Positions 17,264 to 26,900 of a DNA stretch of 64,000 nucleotides are shown piece by piece. The notes beneath the pieces are model-generated. The model did no database searches. It saw nothing but the letters and a program-made list of their open reading frames with translations, and had not been told where the DNA came from. Source of the DNA: Merdimonas faecis (GTDB taxonomy: Bacteria; Bacillota; Clostridia; Lachnospirales; Lachnospiraceae); NCBI RefSeq assembly GCF_001754075.1, contig NZ_MIEH01000018.1, positions 372,001-436,000 of the forward strand. The letters run 5' to 3'. Position numbers and translations under genes: made by a program. Each line of letters opens with the position of its first letter. Position 1 is the stretch's first letter.

Positions 17264-18943
17264 TTAGAATAATCCGGAGATCACCCCGTCCGCATTGACA
17301 TCAATCTTCTCTGCTGCGGGCACCTTCGGAAGCCCCGGCATTTTCATAATATCTCCGGTAAGAGCGACCAGGAAGCCTGCTCCGGCAGAGGCAGTGATAT
17401 CCCGGATTGTAATCCGGAAGCCCTCCGGCCTTCCAAGCTTTTTCGCATCGTCTGTCAGGGAATATTGGTTCTTTGCCATACAGATCGGCAGGTTTCCAAG
17501 TCCGATACTCTCCAGTGTACGGATTTCCCGTTCTACCTTTGGTGCATAATCTACGCCATCAGCGCCATAGATCTTCCGGGCAATCGCTTCGATCTTTTCT
17601 TTTATAGAGCACTCTGTATCATATGCAAATTCCATGTGGCTTTCTGTGTCACACAGGCGTACCACTTCTTCTGCCAGTTCTTCGCCGCCGGCGCCGCCTT
17701 TTGCCCATACCTCGGAAAGCGCTACGTTTACGCCCAGCTCCTCGCATTTTTCACGGACCAGACGGATCTCTGCTTCCGTGTCAGTCGGAAAACGGTTGAT
17801 TGCTACTACTGCCGGAAGCTTAAAGACCTGCGTAATATTTTCTACATGTTTCAGAAGATTCGGGATTCCCTTTTCCAGGGCCTCCAGATTTTCTTCCTGC
17901 AGGTCTGCCTTTGCTACTCCGCCATTATATTTCAACGCTTTGATCGTTGCTACAATAATCACTGCCGAAGGACGGACTCCTGACATCCGGCATTTGATAT
18001 CCAGGAACTTTTCCGCACCAAGATCCGCACCGAATCCGGCTTCTGTGATCATATAGTCCGCAAGCTTCATTCCCATCTTCGTAGCGATCACGCTGTTGCA
18101 TCCATGTGCGATATTCGCAAAAGGTCCTCCATGGACAAACGCAGGAGTTCCTTCCAGTGTCTGTACCAGATTCGGCTTCAGAGCGTCCTTGAGAAGCGCT
18201 GCCACAGCCCCCTCTGCATGAATATCTCCGGCTGTCACCGGGCGTCCGTCTCTGGAGTAAGCCACGATAATCCTTGCTACCCGCTCTTTCAGATCAATAA
18301 CATCACTGGCGAGACAGAACACGGCCATGATCTCAGAAGCCACCGTGATATCAAATCCATCCTGTCTGGTAACCCCATCTGCTTTCGGTCCTAATCCGTC
18401 TACAATATTGCGGAGCTGGCGGTCATTCATATCCACGCAGCGTCTCCATGTTACCCGGTTCGTATCAATATCCAGCGCGTTTCCCTGATGGATATGATTA
18501 TCCAGCATGGCAGCGATCAGGTTGTTGGCCGCACCGATAGCATGAAGATCACCGGTGAAGTGAAGGTTGATGTCTTCCATCGGAACTACCTGGGCATATC
18601 CGCCTCCGGCCGCTCCTCCTTTAACTCCAAATACCGGTCCCAGGGAAGGCTCTCTTAATGCAACCATAGTCTTTTTGCCCATACGGTTCAGTGCGTCTGC
18701 CACACCGATGGTCGTGGTGGTCTTTCCTTCCCCGGCAGGCGTCGGATTAATAGCGGTTACCAGCACCACCTTAGCATCCGGTCGATCCTTTAAGGCTTCG
18801 TTGTAATACCGGTAATCAATTTTTGCCTTATATTTTCCGTAATTTTCTACATATTGATCCGGAATCCCCAGCGAATCTGCAATTTCATTGATTACCTCCA
18901 TCTCTGCTTCCTGTGCGATTTCAATATCTGTTTTAAATCCCAT
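17264..18943 (-). CDS. fhs: Formate-tetrahydrofolate ligase
   Basis: ATP-dependent activation of formate to 10-formyl-THF, first step of the methyl branch and a route for formate into purines and serine. The 559-residue protein has the ATP-binding motif [14 protein letters not shown] near residue 65, then [20 protein letters not shown], and C-terminal [16 protein letters not shown]. The start [11 protein letters not shown] at 18943 gives the usual length; the longer frame would extend past a probable promoter. It is the first gene of the one-carbon cluster. Confidence 0.96.
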   Translation of the reverse strand: MGFKTDIEIAQEAEMEVINEIADSLGIPDQYVENYGKYKAKIDYRYYNEALKDRPDAKVVLVTAINPTPAGEGKTTTTIGVADALNRMGKKTMVALREPSLGPVFGVKGGAAGGGYAQVVPMEDINLHFTGDLHAIGAANNLIAAMLDNHIHQGNALDIDTNRVTWRRCVDMNDRQLRNIVDGLGPKADGVTRQDGFDITVASEIMAVFCLASDVIDLKERVARIIVAYSRDGRPVTAGDIHAEGAVAALLKDALKPNLVQTLEGTPAFVHGGPFANIAHGCNSVIATKMGMKLADYMITEAGFGADLGAEKFLDIKCRMSGVRPSAVIIVATIKALKYNGGVAKADLQEENLEALEKGIPNLLKHVENITQVFKLPAVVAINRFPTDTEAEIRLVREKCEELGVNVALSEVWAKGGAGGEELAEEVVRLCDTESHMEFAYDTECSIKEKIEAIARKIYGADGVDYAPKVEREIRTLESIGLGNLPICMAKNQYSLTDDAKKLGRPEGFRITIRDITASAGAGFLVALTGDIMKMPGLPKVPAAEKIDVNADGVISGLF

Positions 18944-18984
18944 CTTGTCCACATCCTTTCTGACACTTTCTATCATTTTATCCC

Positions 18985-19009
18985 AGTATACCCCATTTCC
19001 GCCGGAAAT
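18985..19009 (-). promoter_or_regulatory. Putative fhs -10 box with palindromic operator
   Basis: On the minus strand TATACT (18985-18990) is preceded 4 bp upstream by the 15-bp palindrome ATTTCCGCCGGAAAT (18995-19009, 7-bp arms about a central base). The -35 box is weak (TTTAAT), which fits a regulated promoter. No regulator gene is adjacent. Confidence 0.4.
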
Positions 19010-19025
19010 TAAATACAAAATTTTA

Positions 19026-19054
19026 TTGACATCCCAGAAGTTAGCCCTTATAAT
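19026..19054 (+). promoter_or_regulatory. Consensus promoter of tRNA-Leu
   Basis: TTGACA (19026-19031) and TATAAT (19049-19054), both perfect, with a 17-bp spacer, 24 bp upstream of the tRNA 5-prime end. Confidence 0.92.
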
Positions 19055-19078
19055 AAAATTTGTTACGGCAAAATGTAT

Positions 19079-19160
19079 GCCGCTGTGGCGGAATTGGCAG
19101 ACGCACGTGACTCAAAATCACGCGGAGCGATCCGTGCCGGTTCGAGTCCGGCCAGCGGCA
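19079..19160 (+). tRNA. tRNA-Leu (anticodon CAA)
   Basis: An 82-nt class II tRNA without encoded CCA. The acceptor stem pairs GCCGCTG with CAGCGGC, followed by discriminator A. The anticodon arm is CGTGA-CTCAAAA-TCACG, giving anticodon CAA for UUG. A long variable arm (CGGAGCGATCCG-like) and the T arm CCGG-TTCGAGT-CCGG are present. It stands alone under its own promoter and terminator, on the opposite strand from its neighbours. Confidence 0.97.
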
Positions 19161-19171
19161 TTAACAGATTC

Positions 19172-19208
19172 AGCTCTTTAGTTTCAGGCTAGAGAGCTTT
19201 TTCTTTTC
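19172..19208 (+). terminator. Terminator of tRNA-Leu
   Basis: AGCTCT...AGAGCT hairpin with additional TAG/CTA pairing, followed by TTTTTCTTTT, 12 nt after the tRNA. Confidence 0.8.
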
Positions 19209-19215
19209 AAGAATT

Positions 19216-19243
19216 AAGGCTCTTTGATTTTTCAAAGAGCCTT
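19216..19243. terminator. Hairpin downstream of lysA
   Basis: A 12-bp perfect stem (AAGGCTCTTTGA / TCAAAGAGCCTT) with a 4-nt loop between the convergent tRNA and lysA. It is 17 bp after the lysA stop; on either strand T tracts are short, so it probably works as a bidirectional stop or RNA 3-prime end stabiliser. Confidence 0.65.
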
Positions 19244-19260
19244 TCTGATATCTTTTTTGT

Positions 19261-20535
19261 CTATTTTTCAATCAGCTTTTTCCCGATTTCAAAGCAGTCA
19301 AACGTGGCAAAATAATCTGCCGGCGTCTCAGCCCTCCGGATCAGCTGTACGGTCCCGTCTTCTTTCAGAAGCAGCTCTGCTGATTTCAGCTTTCCATTGT
19401 AATTGTATCCCATGGAAAAGCCGTGTGCTCCTGTATCGTGGATGATCAGAAGATCACCTGTATCAATCTTCGGAAGCATCCGGTCGATTGCAAATTTATC
19501 ATTATTCTCGCAAAGAGATCCCACAACATCATATTTATGGTCGCAGTGTGCATCTTCCTTCCCCGCCACAGTGATATGATGATATGCGCCGTACATAGCC
19601 GGACGCATCAGATTCACCGCACAGGCATCTACGCCGATATATTCCTTATATGTATGTTTTTCATGGATCGCTTTTGTCACCAGACATCCATACGGCCCCA
19701 TCATAAAACGACCAAGCTCCGTGTAGATTGCCACATCTCCCATTCCTGCAGGAACCAGCACTTCTTCATAGACCCTGCGCACGCCGTCCCCGATCGCCCG
19801 GATATCATTGGGCTCCTGGTCCGGTGTATACGGGATTCCAATTCCGCCGGAAAGATTAATAAATTTAATATGTACACCGGTTTCCTTCTGAAGCTTTACC
19901 GCCACTTCAAAAAGGATCTTCGCCAGCATGGGATAATATTCATTTGTCACCGTATTGCTGGCCAGAAATGCATGGATTCCAAATTCCTTAGCACCCTTTC
20001 CTTTCAGGATCCTGAATGCCTCAAAAAGCTGCTCCGTGGTCATGCCATATTTTGCATCCCCCGGATTGTCCATAATGTCATTGCTGATCTTGAAAAGCCC
20101 GCCCGGATTGTAGCGACAGCTGATAGTCTCCGGAATATGTCCAATAGCCTTTTCCAGATAATCAATATGAGTAAAATCGTCCAGATTGATGACCGCATCC
20201 AATTTGTCTGCATATACAAATTCTTCTGCCGGTGTGTCATTAGAAGAAAACATAATTTCTTCTCCCCTGGCTCCAATCGCATCAGAAAGCATCAGTTCGG
20301 TCATGGAAGAGCAGTCGCAGCCACAGCCATATTCTCTTAAAATATTGATCAGAAACGGGTTAGGCGTTGCCTTTACCGCAAAATACTCTCTGAATCCAGG
20401 ATTCCAGGAAAATGCGTCTCTTAAAGCCTTCATGTTCCTTCGGATCCCTTTCTCGTCATAGAGATGGAAAGGAGTCGGATAATCCTGTACAATCCTCTCT
20501 AACTGCTCTTTTGTCACAAATGTTTCTTTTTTCAT
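19261..20535 (-). CDS. lysA: Diaminopimelate decarboxylase
   Basis: PLP enzyme forming L-lysine from meso-diaminopimelate. The 424-residue fold type III decarboxylase has the PLP lysine in YFAVKATPNP (Lys55), the glycine-rich phosphate site NLSGGIGIPY, and the C-terminal active-site elements CENNDKF and GAHGFSMGYNYNGK. A carboxynorspermidine decarboxylase is an alternative within the fold, but no spermidine genes are near and length and motifs fit LysA. Its ATG overlaps the stop of the TrmB-like regulator (ATGA), so the two are translationally coupled. Confidence 0.85.
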   Translation of the reverse strand: MKKETFVTKEQLERIVQDYPTPFHLYDEKGIRRNMKALRDAFSWNPGFREYFAVKATPNPFLINILREYGCGCDCSSMTELMLSDAIGARGEEIMFSSNDTPAEEFVYADKLDAVINLDDFTHIDYLEKAIGHIPETISCRYNPGGLFKISNDIMDNPGDAKYGMTTEQLFEAFRILKGKGAKEFGIHAFLASNTVTNEYYPMLAKILFEVAVKLQKETGVHIKFINLSGGIGIPYTPDQEPNDIRAIGDGVRRVYEEVLVPAGMGDVAIYTELGRFMMGPYGCLVTKAIHEKHTYKEYIGVDACAVNLMRPAMYGAYHHITVAGKEDAHCDHKYDVVGSLCENNDKFAIDRMLPKIDTGDLLIIHDTGAHGFSMGYNYNGKLKSAELLLKEDGTVQLIRRAETPADYFATFDCFEIGKKLIEK

Positions 20536-21251
20536 GCCTTATTTTTCTCCTCTTGTATTGTTAATAGTTTGATTTCATTTCCAAGCGCTGTTTTATACAG
20601 CTCAACAAAATTTTTCTGTCCGGAATACAGACAGGTATTCATACTGCCCTCTCCATATTCTCCGGTCAATACATACCTGGAATCCGCGATCACGCCGATC
20701 TGCATGCCTCTGCTTTTGCCCACATAAACTTTGGCGCCGCTGAAGGTCACCGGCTGATCCGTGACGATCACGACCTTTTTACCGGCTCTTTTTAGTTCCT
20801 CCAACTCCCGGACCAGCAGCAGCAGATAATTTCTGGTACAGCTGATATATACCCTCTGTTCCACTTTATCCAGCAAATTGCGCATTTTATCCAGGATATT
20901 CCTGGCGCCTTCAATCGTAATATAGCCTTCCACATGCGTCTTTTCACTGGGAACATGGATCTTAAGCCACTGCCTTGCCTCCTCCATACGCCGGATTCGG
21001 TTTTTGCAGAATTCTTCTACAGGTACCGGCACATATTTCCTCGTATTTCCTTCCTCAACCAGATAGGTAGCGCCTTTTTCCGTCATGCTGGCAAGGGAAT
21101 TATAGGCATTGGACCTGGAAATGCCCGTCTGCTTCGCCACCTCATAGCCCGTCATCTTTCCTTCGCCCAGCAGGCACTGATAAATAGTAGCCTCCTGCCT
21201 TGTTAATCCAAATTCCATCAAACGTTCTGTAAATGTAACCTTTTCCATCAT
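20532..21251 (-). CDS. TrmB-family transcriptional regulator
   Basis: A 239-residue protein with an N-terminal winged helix-turn-helix of the TrmB type (about residues 8-75: LMEFGLTRQEATIYQCLL, then TGYEVAKQTGISRSNAYNSL) and a C-terminal effector region containing a phospholipase-D-like fold segment (CTRNYLLLLVRELEEL). TrmB proteins usually respond to sugars, but here the coupled gene is lysA, so an amino-acid or cell-wall signal is possible. The start is uncertain between ATG 21251 and 21248; AAGAAGG precedes both. A dyad next to its -10 box suggests autoregulation. Confidence 0.82.
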   Translation of the reverse strand: MMEKVTFTERLMEFGLTRQEATIYQCLLGEGKMTGYEVAKQTGISRSNAYNSLASMTEKGATYLVEEGNTRKYVPVPVEEFCKNRIRRMEEARQWLKIHVPSEKTHVEGYITIEGARNILDKMRNLLDKVEQRVYISCTRNYLLLLVRELEELKRAGKKVVIVTDQPVTFSGAKVYVGKSRGMQIGVIADSRYVLTGEYGEGSMNTCLYSGQKNFVELYKTALGNEIKLLTIQEEKNKA

Positions 21252-21263
21252 CTGCACCTTCTT

Positions 21264-21311
21264 AGTGGTTCTCTATAGGAACACTATAAAGCATGTCACT
21301 CTTTCTGTCAA
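21264..21311 (-). promoter_or_regulatory. Promoter and operator of trmB-like-lysA
   Basis: On the minus strand TTGACA (21306-21311) and TATAGT (21283-21288) have a 17-bp spacer. Just downstream is an imperfect dyad AGT-G-GTTC / GAACACT (21264-21285) covering the start site, a classical repressor position. Confidence 0.7.
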
Positions 21312-21351
21312 TCTTTTTCCCTGAGAAAAAACATCCAATAAGAAAATACGA

Positions 21352-21382
21352 GATGAAAGAGCTTTATGTATGCTCTGACATC
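21352..21382 (-). terminator. Possible terminator of pyk
   Basis: Stem GATG-AGAGC / GCTCT-CATC with one internal mismatch pair region, 17 bp after the pyk stop, followed on the minus strand by a T-rich stretch (GTATTTTCTTATT). The stem is weak. Confidence 0.4.
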
Positions 21383-21398
21383 CCGCAGTAATTTCTGA

Positions 21399-22835
21399 TT
21401 ATTGTATCACAGCGATCCGCATGATATTGCTGACGCCCTCTTTTTGTCCTGAAAAATGCGGCGAGGGGATACCTGCTGTCAATACTACAACATCCCCGGT
21501 CTCCACGATCTGTTTTGCCACTACCAGATCGATCGCACCACTGCATACATCTTCCGTCGTCGTAAACTCAATAGACTTCAGCGGCCTTACGCCCCAGTAG
21601 ATCTGCATGCGGCGCATCACCTCCTCGTTCGGAGTAACACCGATGATTTCTGTTCTTGGCTTAAACTTTGACACGACTCTGGCCGTAGCCCCGGAAGCCG
21701 TCGGCGCGATAATACACTTGGCCCCCAGATTATTGGCCGTGGTTACCGTCGCATGGCTCAGTGCACTGGAAGTACTCTTCATCCGCTGTTCTTCAGCCTT
21801 GCGCATGATCAGATCGTAATCCAGGTGCTCCTCTGTATTTTCTACGATATGCACCATCATCTGAAGCGCTTCCAGCGGATATTTTCCGGAAGCCGTTTCC
21901 CCGGAAAGCATTACTGCATCTGTTCCATCATAAACGGCATTGGCTACATCTGTTACCTCCGCTCTGGTAGGACGGGGATTGCGGATCATAGAGTCCAGCA
22001 TCTGGGTAGCCGTAATGACCGGCCGGTAATTATCATTACATTTCTGGATAATCAGCTTCTGTAAGTATGGCACGTTTTCCGGCGGGATCTCCACACCAAG
22101 ATCACCTCTTGCGATCATGATTCCGTCTGCACAGCGGATAATTTCGTCAATATTCTGAATTCCTTCCGCATTTTCAATCTTTGCGATAATCGGAATATAC
22201 GGTGCGTGGAGTTCCTTAAGATAAGCTTTGATCTCCAGGATACATTCAGCATTGCGTACAAAGGAGGCTGCGATGAAATCAATCTTCTGCTCCACACCAA
22301 ACCTGATGTCTTCTTTATCCTTCTCTGTAATCGCGGGGAGACGCACCGGCACATTGGGAACATTGACCCCTTTTCTTTCGCCCAGTTCGCCGCCGTTGAT
22401 CACAGTACATACAATCTCGTTCCCACTCTTGTTTTTTACCTGCAGTTCAATCAGGCCGTCATCAATCAGAATCCGGCTGCCGGCCTGTACATCATCTGCC
22501 AGTCCGTCATAAGTAATGGAAACTTTCTTTTCGTCTCCTTCAATTTCCTCAGAAGTCAGGACAAATGTCTGCCCTTCCTTTAAAATGATTTTCTTTCCGT
22601 CTTTCAGAGTTCCCGTACGAATTTCCGGTCCTTTTGTATCCAGAAGAATCGCTACCGGAACTTTCTCTTCTGCACGGATCTTTTTGAGCAGATCCATACG
22701 TCCTTTTTGTTCTTCATGTGTTCCGTGCGAAAAATTAAATCTCGCCACATCCATGCCGCCGCGGATCAGCCCTCTTAAGGTTTCCTCGTCTTTGACTGCC
22801 GGGCCCATAGTACAGATAATCTTTGTTTTTTTCAT
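21399..22835 (-). CDS. pyk: Pyruvate kinase
   Basis: Final glycolytic step, phosphoenolpyruvate to pyruvate with ATP formation. The 478-residue protein shows TKIICTMGPA, the substrate loop ILLDTKGPEIRTG, IIAKIENAEGI with the catalytic lysine, and IMIARGDLGVEI. It lacks the C-terminal PEP-utiliser extension found in some Bacillus and Lactobacillus enzymes. It follows the rhomboid-like gene by 12 bp and is probably co-transcribed with it. Confidence 0.96.
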   Translation of the reverse strand: MKKTKIICTMGPAVKDEETLRGLIRGGMDVARFNFSHGTHEEQKGRMDLLKKIRAEEKVPVAILLDTKGPEIRTGTLKDGKKIILKEGQTFVLTSEEIEGDEKKVSITYDGLADDVQAGSRILIDDGLIELQVKNKSGNEIVCTVINGGELGERKGVNVPNVPVRLPAITEKDKEDIRFGVEQKIDFIAASFVRNAECILEIKAYLKELHAPYIPIIAKIENAEGIQNIDEIIRCADGIMIARGDLGVEIPPENVPYLQKLIIQKCNDNYRPVITATQMLDSMIRNPRPTRAEVTDVANAVYDGTDAVMLSGETASGKYPLEALQMMVHIVENTEEHLDYDLIMRKAEEQRMKSTSSALSHATVTTANNLGAKCIIAPTASGATARVVSKFKPRTEIIGVTPNEEVMRRMQIYWGVRPLKSIEFTTTEDVCSGAIDLVVAKQIVETGDVVVLTAGIPSPHFSGQKEGVSNIMRIAVIQ

Positions 22836-22847
22836 AGTTGTCCTCCT

Positions 22848-23702
22848 CTATTTCACGTGTGTGTGCGTAAACAAATGATCCTGGCAGTACTCATAGTTGC
22901 CATTGCATTTTGAGCAATAGCGGAACTCCAGGCTCGGATTGTCAAGCTCCGTGCGTCCGCAGACCGCACATTTGTGTCTTGCGCCGTTTTCATAATAATG
23001 CAGCGGACGCTGCGCATGATGCATCTTTTTCTGATATTCCTTTTTTCGCTTTCTTTCCTTACGGGAATAAGGATTGCTTCCTCTGTTGCTCAGGAAAAAC
23101 AGCCATACATTCAAAAGAGAAACGAATGCTCCCAATGTGATCGCATAAGAACCGTTCGGCAGGAATCCCTGAACAATCGCATAGGCGAAATAAAAGGCAT
23201 CAATAATAGCCATCCATTTTCCCTTAATGGGAATAGCAAAATAAAGCAAGAACTGTGCATCCTGAAACATAAATGCAAACAGGAAAAACATGGACAGGAT
23301 CAGGTACTGTGTATCCGGTCCGAGCCGATAGGAGCCGCGGGTTGCCACATATACCAGGAGACTTCCCAGAACATGAAGAATAATCCCCTGAAAAATAAAT
23401 ACGTTAAACCGGAACGTTCCTAGGATCCCTTCCATCTGTCTGCCAAGCATATAATAAACATATAGAAGTATAACACAAAGAATCAGGTTTGTAGACGGAG
23501 GTACCATAACAAAGGTGATGATCCTCCACACCTGTCCCTGCAGGATCATGGCAGGATCCAGACTCAGATACCGCACATAAAAAAGCGGATTAACCGTAAA
23601 TACTGCAAATCCGATCACGTAAAGCACAATCAGGTAATTCATCAGATTCGGGATTGCATATCTGCCGATCTTCCGCTCCAGTTTGTCTAACCAATGGCTC
23701 AT
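22848..23702 (-). CDS. Rhomboid-like membrane protein with C-terminal zinc ribbon
   Basis: A 284-residue protein with about six hydrophobic segments between residues 20 and 210 in a rhomboid/Derlin-like layout, including QGQVWRIITFVMVPPS, which resembles the rhomboid L1 region (a WR motif). No GxSG serine motif or partner histidine is visible, so it is probably a non-proteolytic relative. After a very basic stretch (RKERKRKKEYQKK) the C-terminus has two cysteine pairs (CAVC, then CSKC) and a CQDHLFTHTH tail, a likely zinc ribbon facing the cytosol. It precedes pyk. The function is unknown. Confidence 0.72.
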   Translation of the reverse strand: MSHWLDKLERKIGRYAIPNLMNYLIVLYVIGFAVFTVNPLFYVRYLSLDPAMILQGQVWRIITFVMVPPSTNLILCVILLYVYYMLGRQMEGILGTFRFNVFIFQGIILHVLGSLLVYVATRGSYRLGPDTQYLILSMFFLFAFMFQDAQFLLYFAIPIKGKWMAIIDAFYFAYAIVQGFLPNGSYAITLGAFVSLLNVWLFFLSNRGSNPYSRKERKRKKEYQKKMHHAQRPLHYYENGARHKCAVCGRTELDNPSLEFRYCSKCNGNYEYCQDHLFTHTHVK

Positions 23703-23710
23703 ATATATTT

Positions 23711-23730
23711 ACTCCTTATTACTCCTTATT
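23711..23730 (-). repeat. Tandem duplicated ribosome binding site
   Basis: The decamer AATAAGGAGT is exactly repeated twice in tandem, 8 bp before the rhomboid-like start. Either copy can pair with 16S rRNA; the proximal copy has the better spacing. Confidence 0.7.
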
Positions 23731-23834
23731 TTACCAGTTCTCATACATGTAGACATTCTACCTTTTTAGCACTTGTTTGTCAATTCTGCCAATAAAGTTT
23801 AACAGGTTTTTTATATTTACATTACAATTTTTAA

Positions 23835-23863
23835 TTGTCATTTTTAACATAATGTCGTATAAT
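23835..23863 (+). promoter_or_regulatory. Promoter of the activase/dehydratase fusion gene
   Basis: TTGTCA (23835-23840) and TATAAT (23858-23863) with a 17-bp spacer, about 75 bp upstream of the start. The surrounding 23740-23930 is very AT-rich. Confidence 0.75.
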
Positions 23864-23938
23864 GTTACAAGTTGTTTCATAGTAAACGCATTTAATAAGT
23901 AGAAACACATAGATTGTTATATGAGGAGTTACATAGTT

Positions 23939-26900
23939 ATGAATCAGAAAACGCAGTATACGTTGGGTATCGACATCGGGTCGACCACGGTAAAAATTGC
24001 CATTCTGTCCGAGGACGGAGAGGTTCTGTTCTCGGACTATGAAAGACATTTTGCAAATATTCAGGAAACTCTCTCTGATCTCCTTGGGAGAGCTGTTTAT
24101 AAGCTTGGCGCCATTTATGCATCACCGGTTATTACCGGCTCCGGCGGACTGACACTCGCAAAAAACTTAGGGATTCCCTTTGTCCAGGAAGTAATCGCCG
24201 TTTCCACCGCTCTGCAGGACTATGCGCCCCAGACGGATGTAGCGATCGAGCTTGGCGGTGAGGATGCCAAGATTATTTATTTTGAAGGCGGAAATGTAGA
24301 ACAGCGTATGAATGGCGTGTGTGCCGGCGGAACCGGTTCTTTTATTGACCAGATGGCTTCTCTTCTGCAGACAGATGCCTCCGGGCTGAACGAGTATGCA
24401 AAGCATTATAATGCATTGTATTCTATTGCTGCCAGATGCGGTGTATTTGCCAAATCGGATATCCAGCCGCTGATCAATGACGGCGCTTCCAAGGAAGACC
24501 TGGCTGCATCCATTTTCCAGGCAGTCGTTAATCAGACCATCAGCGGTCTGGCCTGCGGAAAACCGATCCGGGGACACGTTGCTTTCCTCGGAGGCCCCCT
24601 TCATTTCCTTTCTGAATTAAGAGAGGCGTTTGTCCGCACATTAAAGCTGGATGATGAACATACCATCGCTCCAAATCATTCCCATCTGTTTGCGGCCATC
24701 GGCTCTGCCATGAACTCAAAAAAGGATATGGTTATCTCTCTTCAGGAGCTTCAGACAAGACTGGAAAGCAAGGTAAAGATGGAATTTGAAGTGGACCGTA
24801 TGGAACCTTTATTTTCCACCGAAGCAGAATATCAGGAATTTAAAGAGCGCCATGCAAAACATCAGGTGCCGGTAAAGGATTTAGACACTTATAAGGGGAA
24901 GGCCTTCCTGGGAATCGATGCAGGATCCACCACCACAAAAGCCGCTCTCGTAGGAGAAGACGGTACCCTTCTCTATTCTTTTTATCACAATAATGATGGC
25001 GATCCTCTTGGAACTACGATCCATGCGATCAAAGACATCTACAGCAAGCTGCCGGAGGATGTGGAAATCGTACACTCCTGTTCTACCGGATATGGAGAGG
25101 CGCTCATTAAGGCGGCGCTGCTGCTGGATGAAGGAGAGGTAGAGACAGTATCCCACTACTATGCCGCATCCTTTTTTGAACCGGATGTAGACTGCATCCT
25201 GGATATCGGCGGCCAGGATATGAAGTGCATTAAAATCAAGAACCAGACGGTAGACAGTGTTCAGCTCAACGAGGCCTGCTCTTCCGGCTGCGGTTCCTTT
25301 ATCGAGACCTTTGCAAAATCACTGAATTATACGGTGGAGGACTTTGCCCACGAGGCTTTGTTTGCCAACCATCCTATTGATCTTGGAACCCGCTGTACCG
25401 TATTTATGAATTCAAAGGTAAAGCAGGCACAGAAGGAAGGAGCGTCTGTTGCGGATATTTCCGCCGGTCTTGCTTATTCCGTTATTAAAAATGCCCTGTT
25501 CAAGGTCATCAAGGTATCGGATGCTTCCGAGCTTGGAAAACATATCGTAGTCCAGGGCGGAACATTTTATAATAACGCCGTTTTAAGAAGTCTGGAAAAG
25601 ATTGCAAACTGCCAGGTAGTTCGTCCGGATATCGCCGGAATCATGGGAGCCTTTGGCGCTGCCCTCATTGCAAGAGAGCGTTATGTAGACTGTGAAGGTA
25701 CGACCATGCTTTCCATCGACCAGATCGAGGCACTGGAGTATTCCACTACTATGACCAAGTGTAAGGGCTGTACCAACAACTGTCGTCTGACCATCAATCA
25801 TTTCAGCGGCGGCCGGAAGTTTATCACCGGAAACCGCTGTGAGCGGGGCCTTGGAAAAGAGAAATCTTCCAACCGGCTTCCGAACCTGTTTGAATATAAA
25901 CTGAAACGATATTTTGATTATGAACCGCTTTCTGAAGAAGAAGCAAAAAGAGGTGTCATTGGTATTCCGCGTGTGCTGAATATGTATGAGAACTATCCGT
26001 TCTGGTTTACCTTTTTCCACACGCTGAAGTTTAGGGTCGTGCTCTCCCCTGCCTCTACCAGAAAGATTTATGAGCTGGGTATCGAATCTATCCCCAGCGA
26101 ATCCGAGTGTTATCCGGCGAAGCTGGCGCATGGGCATGTACAGTGGCTGATCAACCAGGGAGTGAAACATATTTTCTACCCCAGCATCCCTTATGAGCGC
26201 AACGAGTTCCAGGATGCCAATAACCACTACAACTGTCCGATCGTAACTTCCTATCCGGAGAACATCAAGAATAATATTGATGCGATTGTAAATGGAGACG
26301 TGGACTTTATCCATCCGTTCCTCTCTTTCCAGAGCGAAGAAACGATCTCTTACCGGCTGGTAGATGAACTTTCGGAGAAATTCTCCATCCCTGCAGAAGA
26401 GATTAAATCTGCCGTTCACGCTGCATGGAACGAGCTTGCTGCCTGCCGCGAGGATATGCGGAAGAAGGGCGAGGAAACCATCAAGTTCTTAAATGAAACA
26501 GGCAACCGGGGAATTGTCCTGGCAGGACGTCCTTATCACATTGACCCGGAAGTCAATCACGGACTGCCGGAGCTGATCAATTCCTACAATATTGCCGTGC
26601 TGACAGAGGACTCTGTCTCCCACTTAAATCCGGTAGAACGGCCATTAAATGTTATGGACCAGTGGATGTACCACTCCCGTCTGTACGCAGCAGCTAACTA
26701 CGTCAAGACAACAGAAAATCTGGATCTAATCCAGCTGAATTCCTTTGGCTGTGGTCTGGATGCTGTTACAACGGATCAGGTGGCTGATATCCTGAATGGC
26801 TCAGATAAAATTTATACCTCTCTAAAAATTGACGAGGTCAACAATTTAGGTGCGGCAAGGATCCGTGTACGTTCTCTTCTTGCGGCGATCCGCGTAAGAG

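Noticed and set aside
19261-20535. Carboxynorspermidine decarboxylase (nspC) instead of lysA
   Set aside because: The fold is shared, but the length, the CENNDKF-type motif and lack of a neighbouring spermidine gene favour diaminopimelate decarboxylase.
25583-26419. Open frame of 278 codons antisense to the activase fusion gene
   Set aside because: The opposite strand encodes well-defined motifs here; the antisense frame has none and no ribosome binding site.
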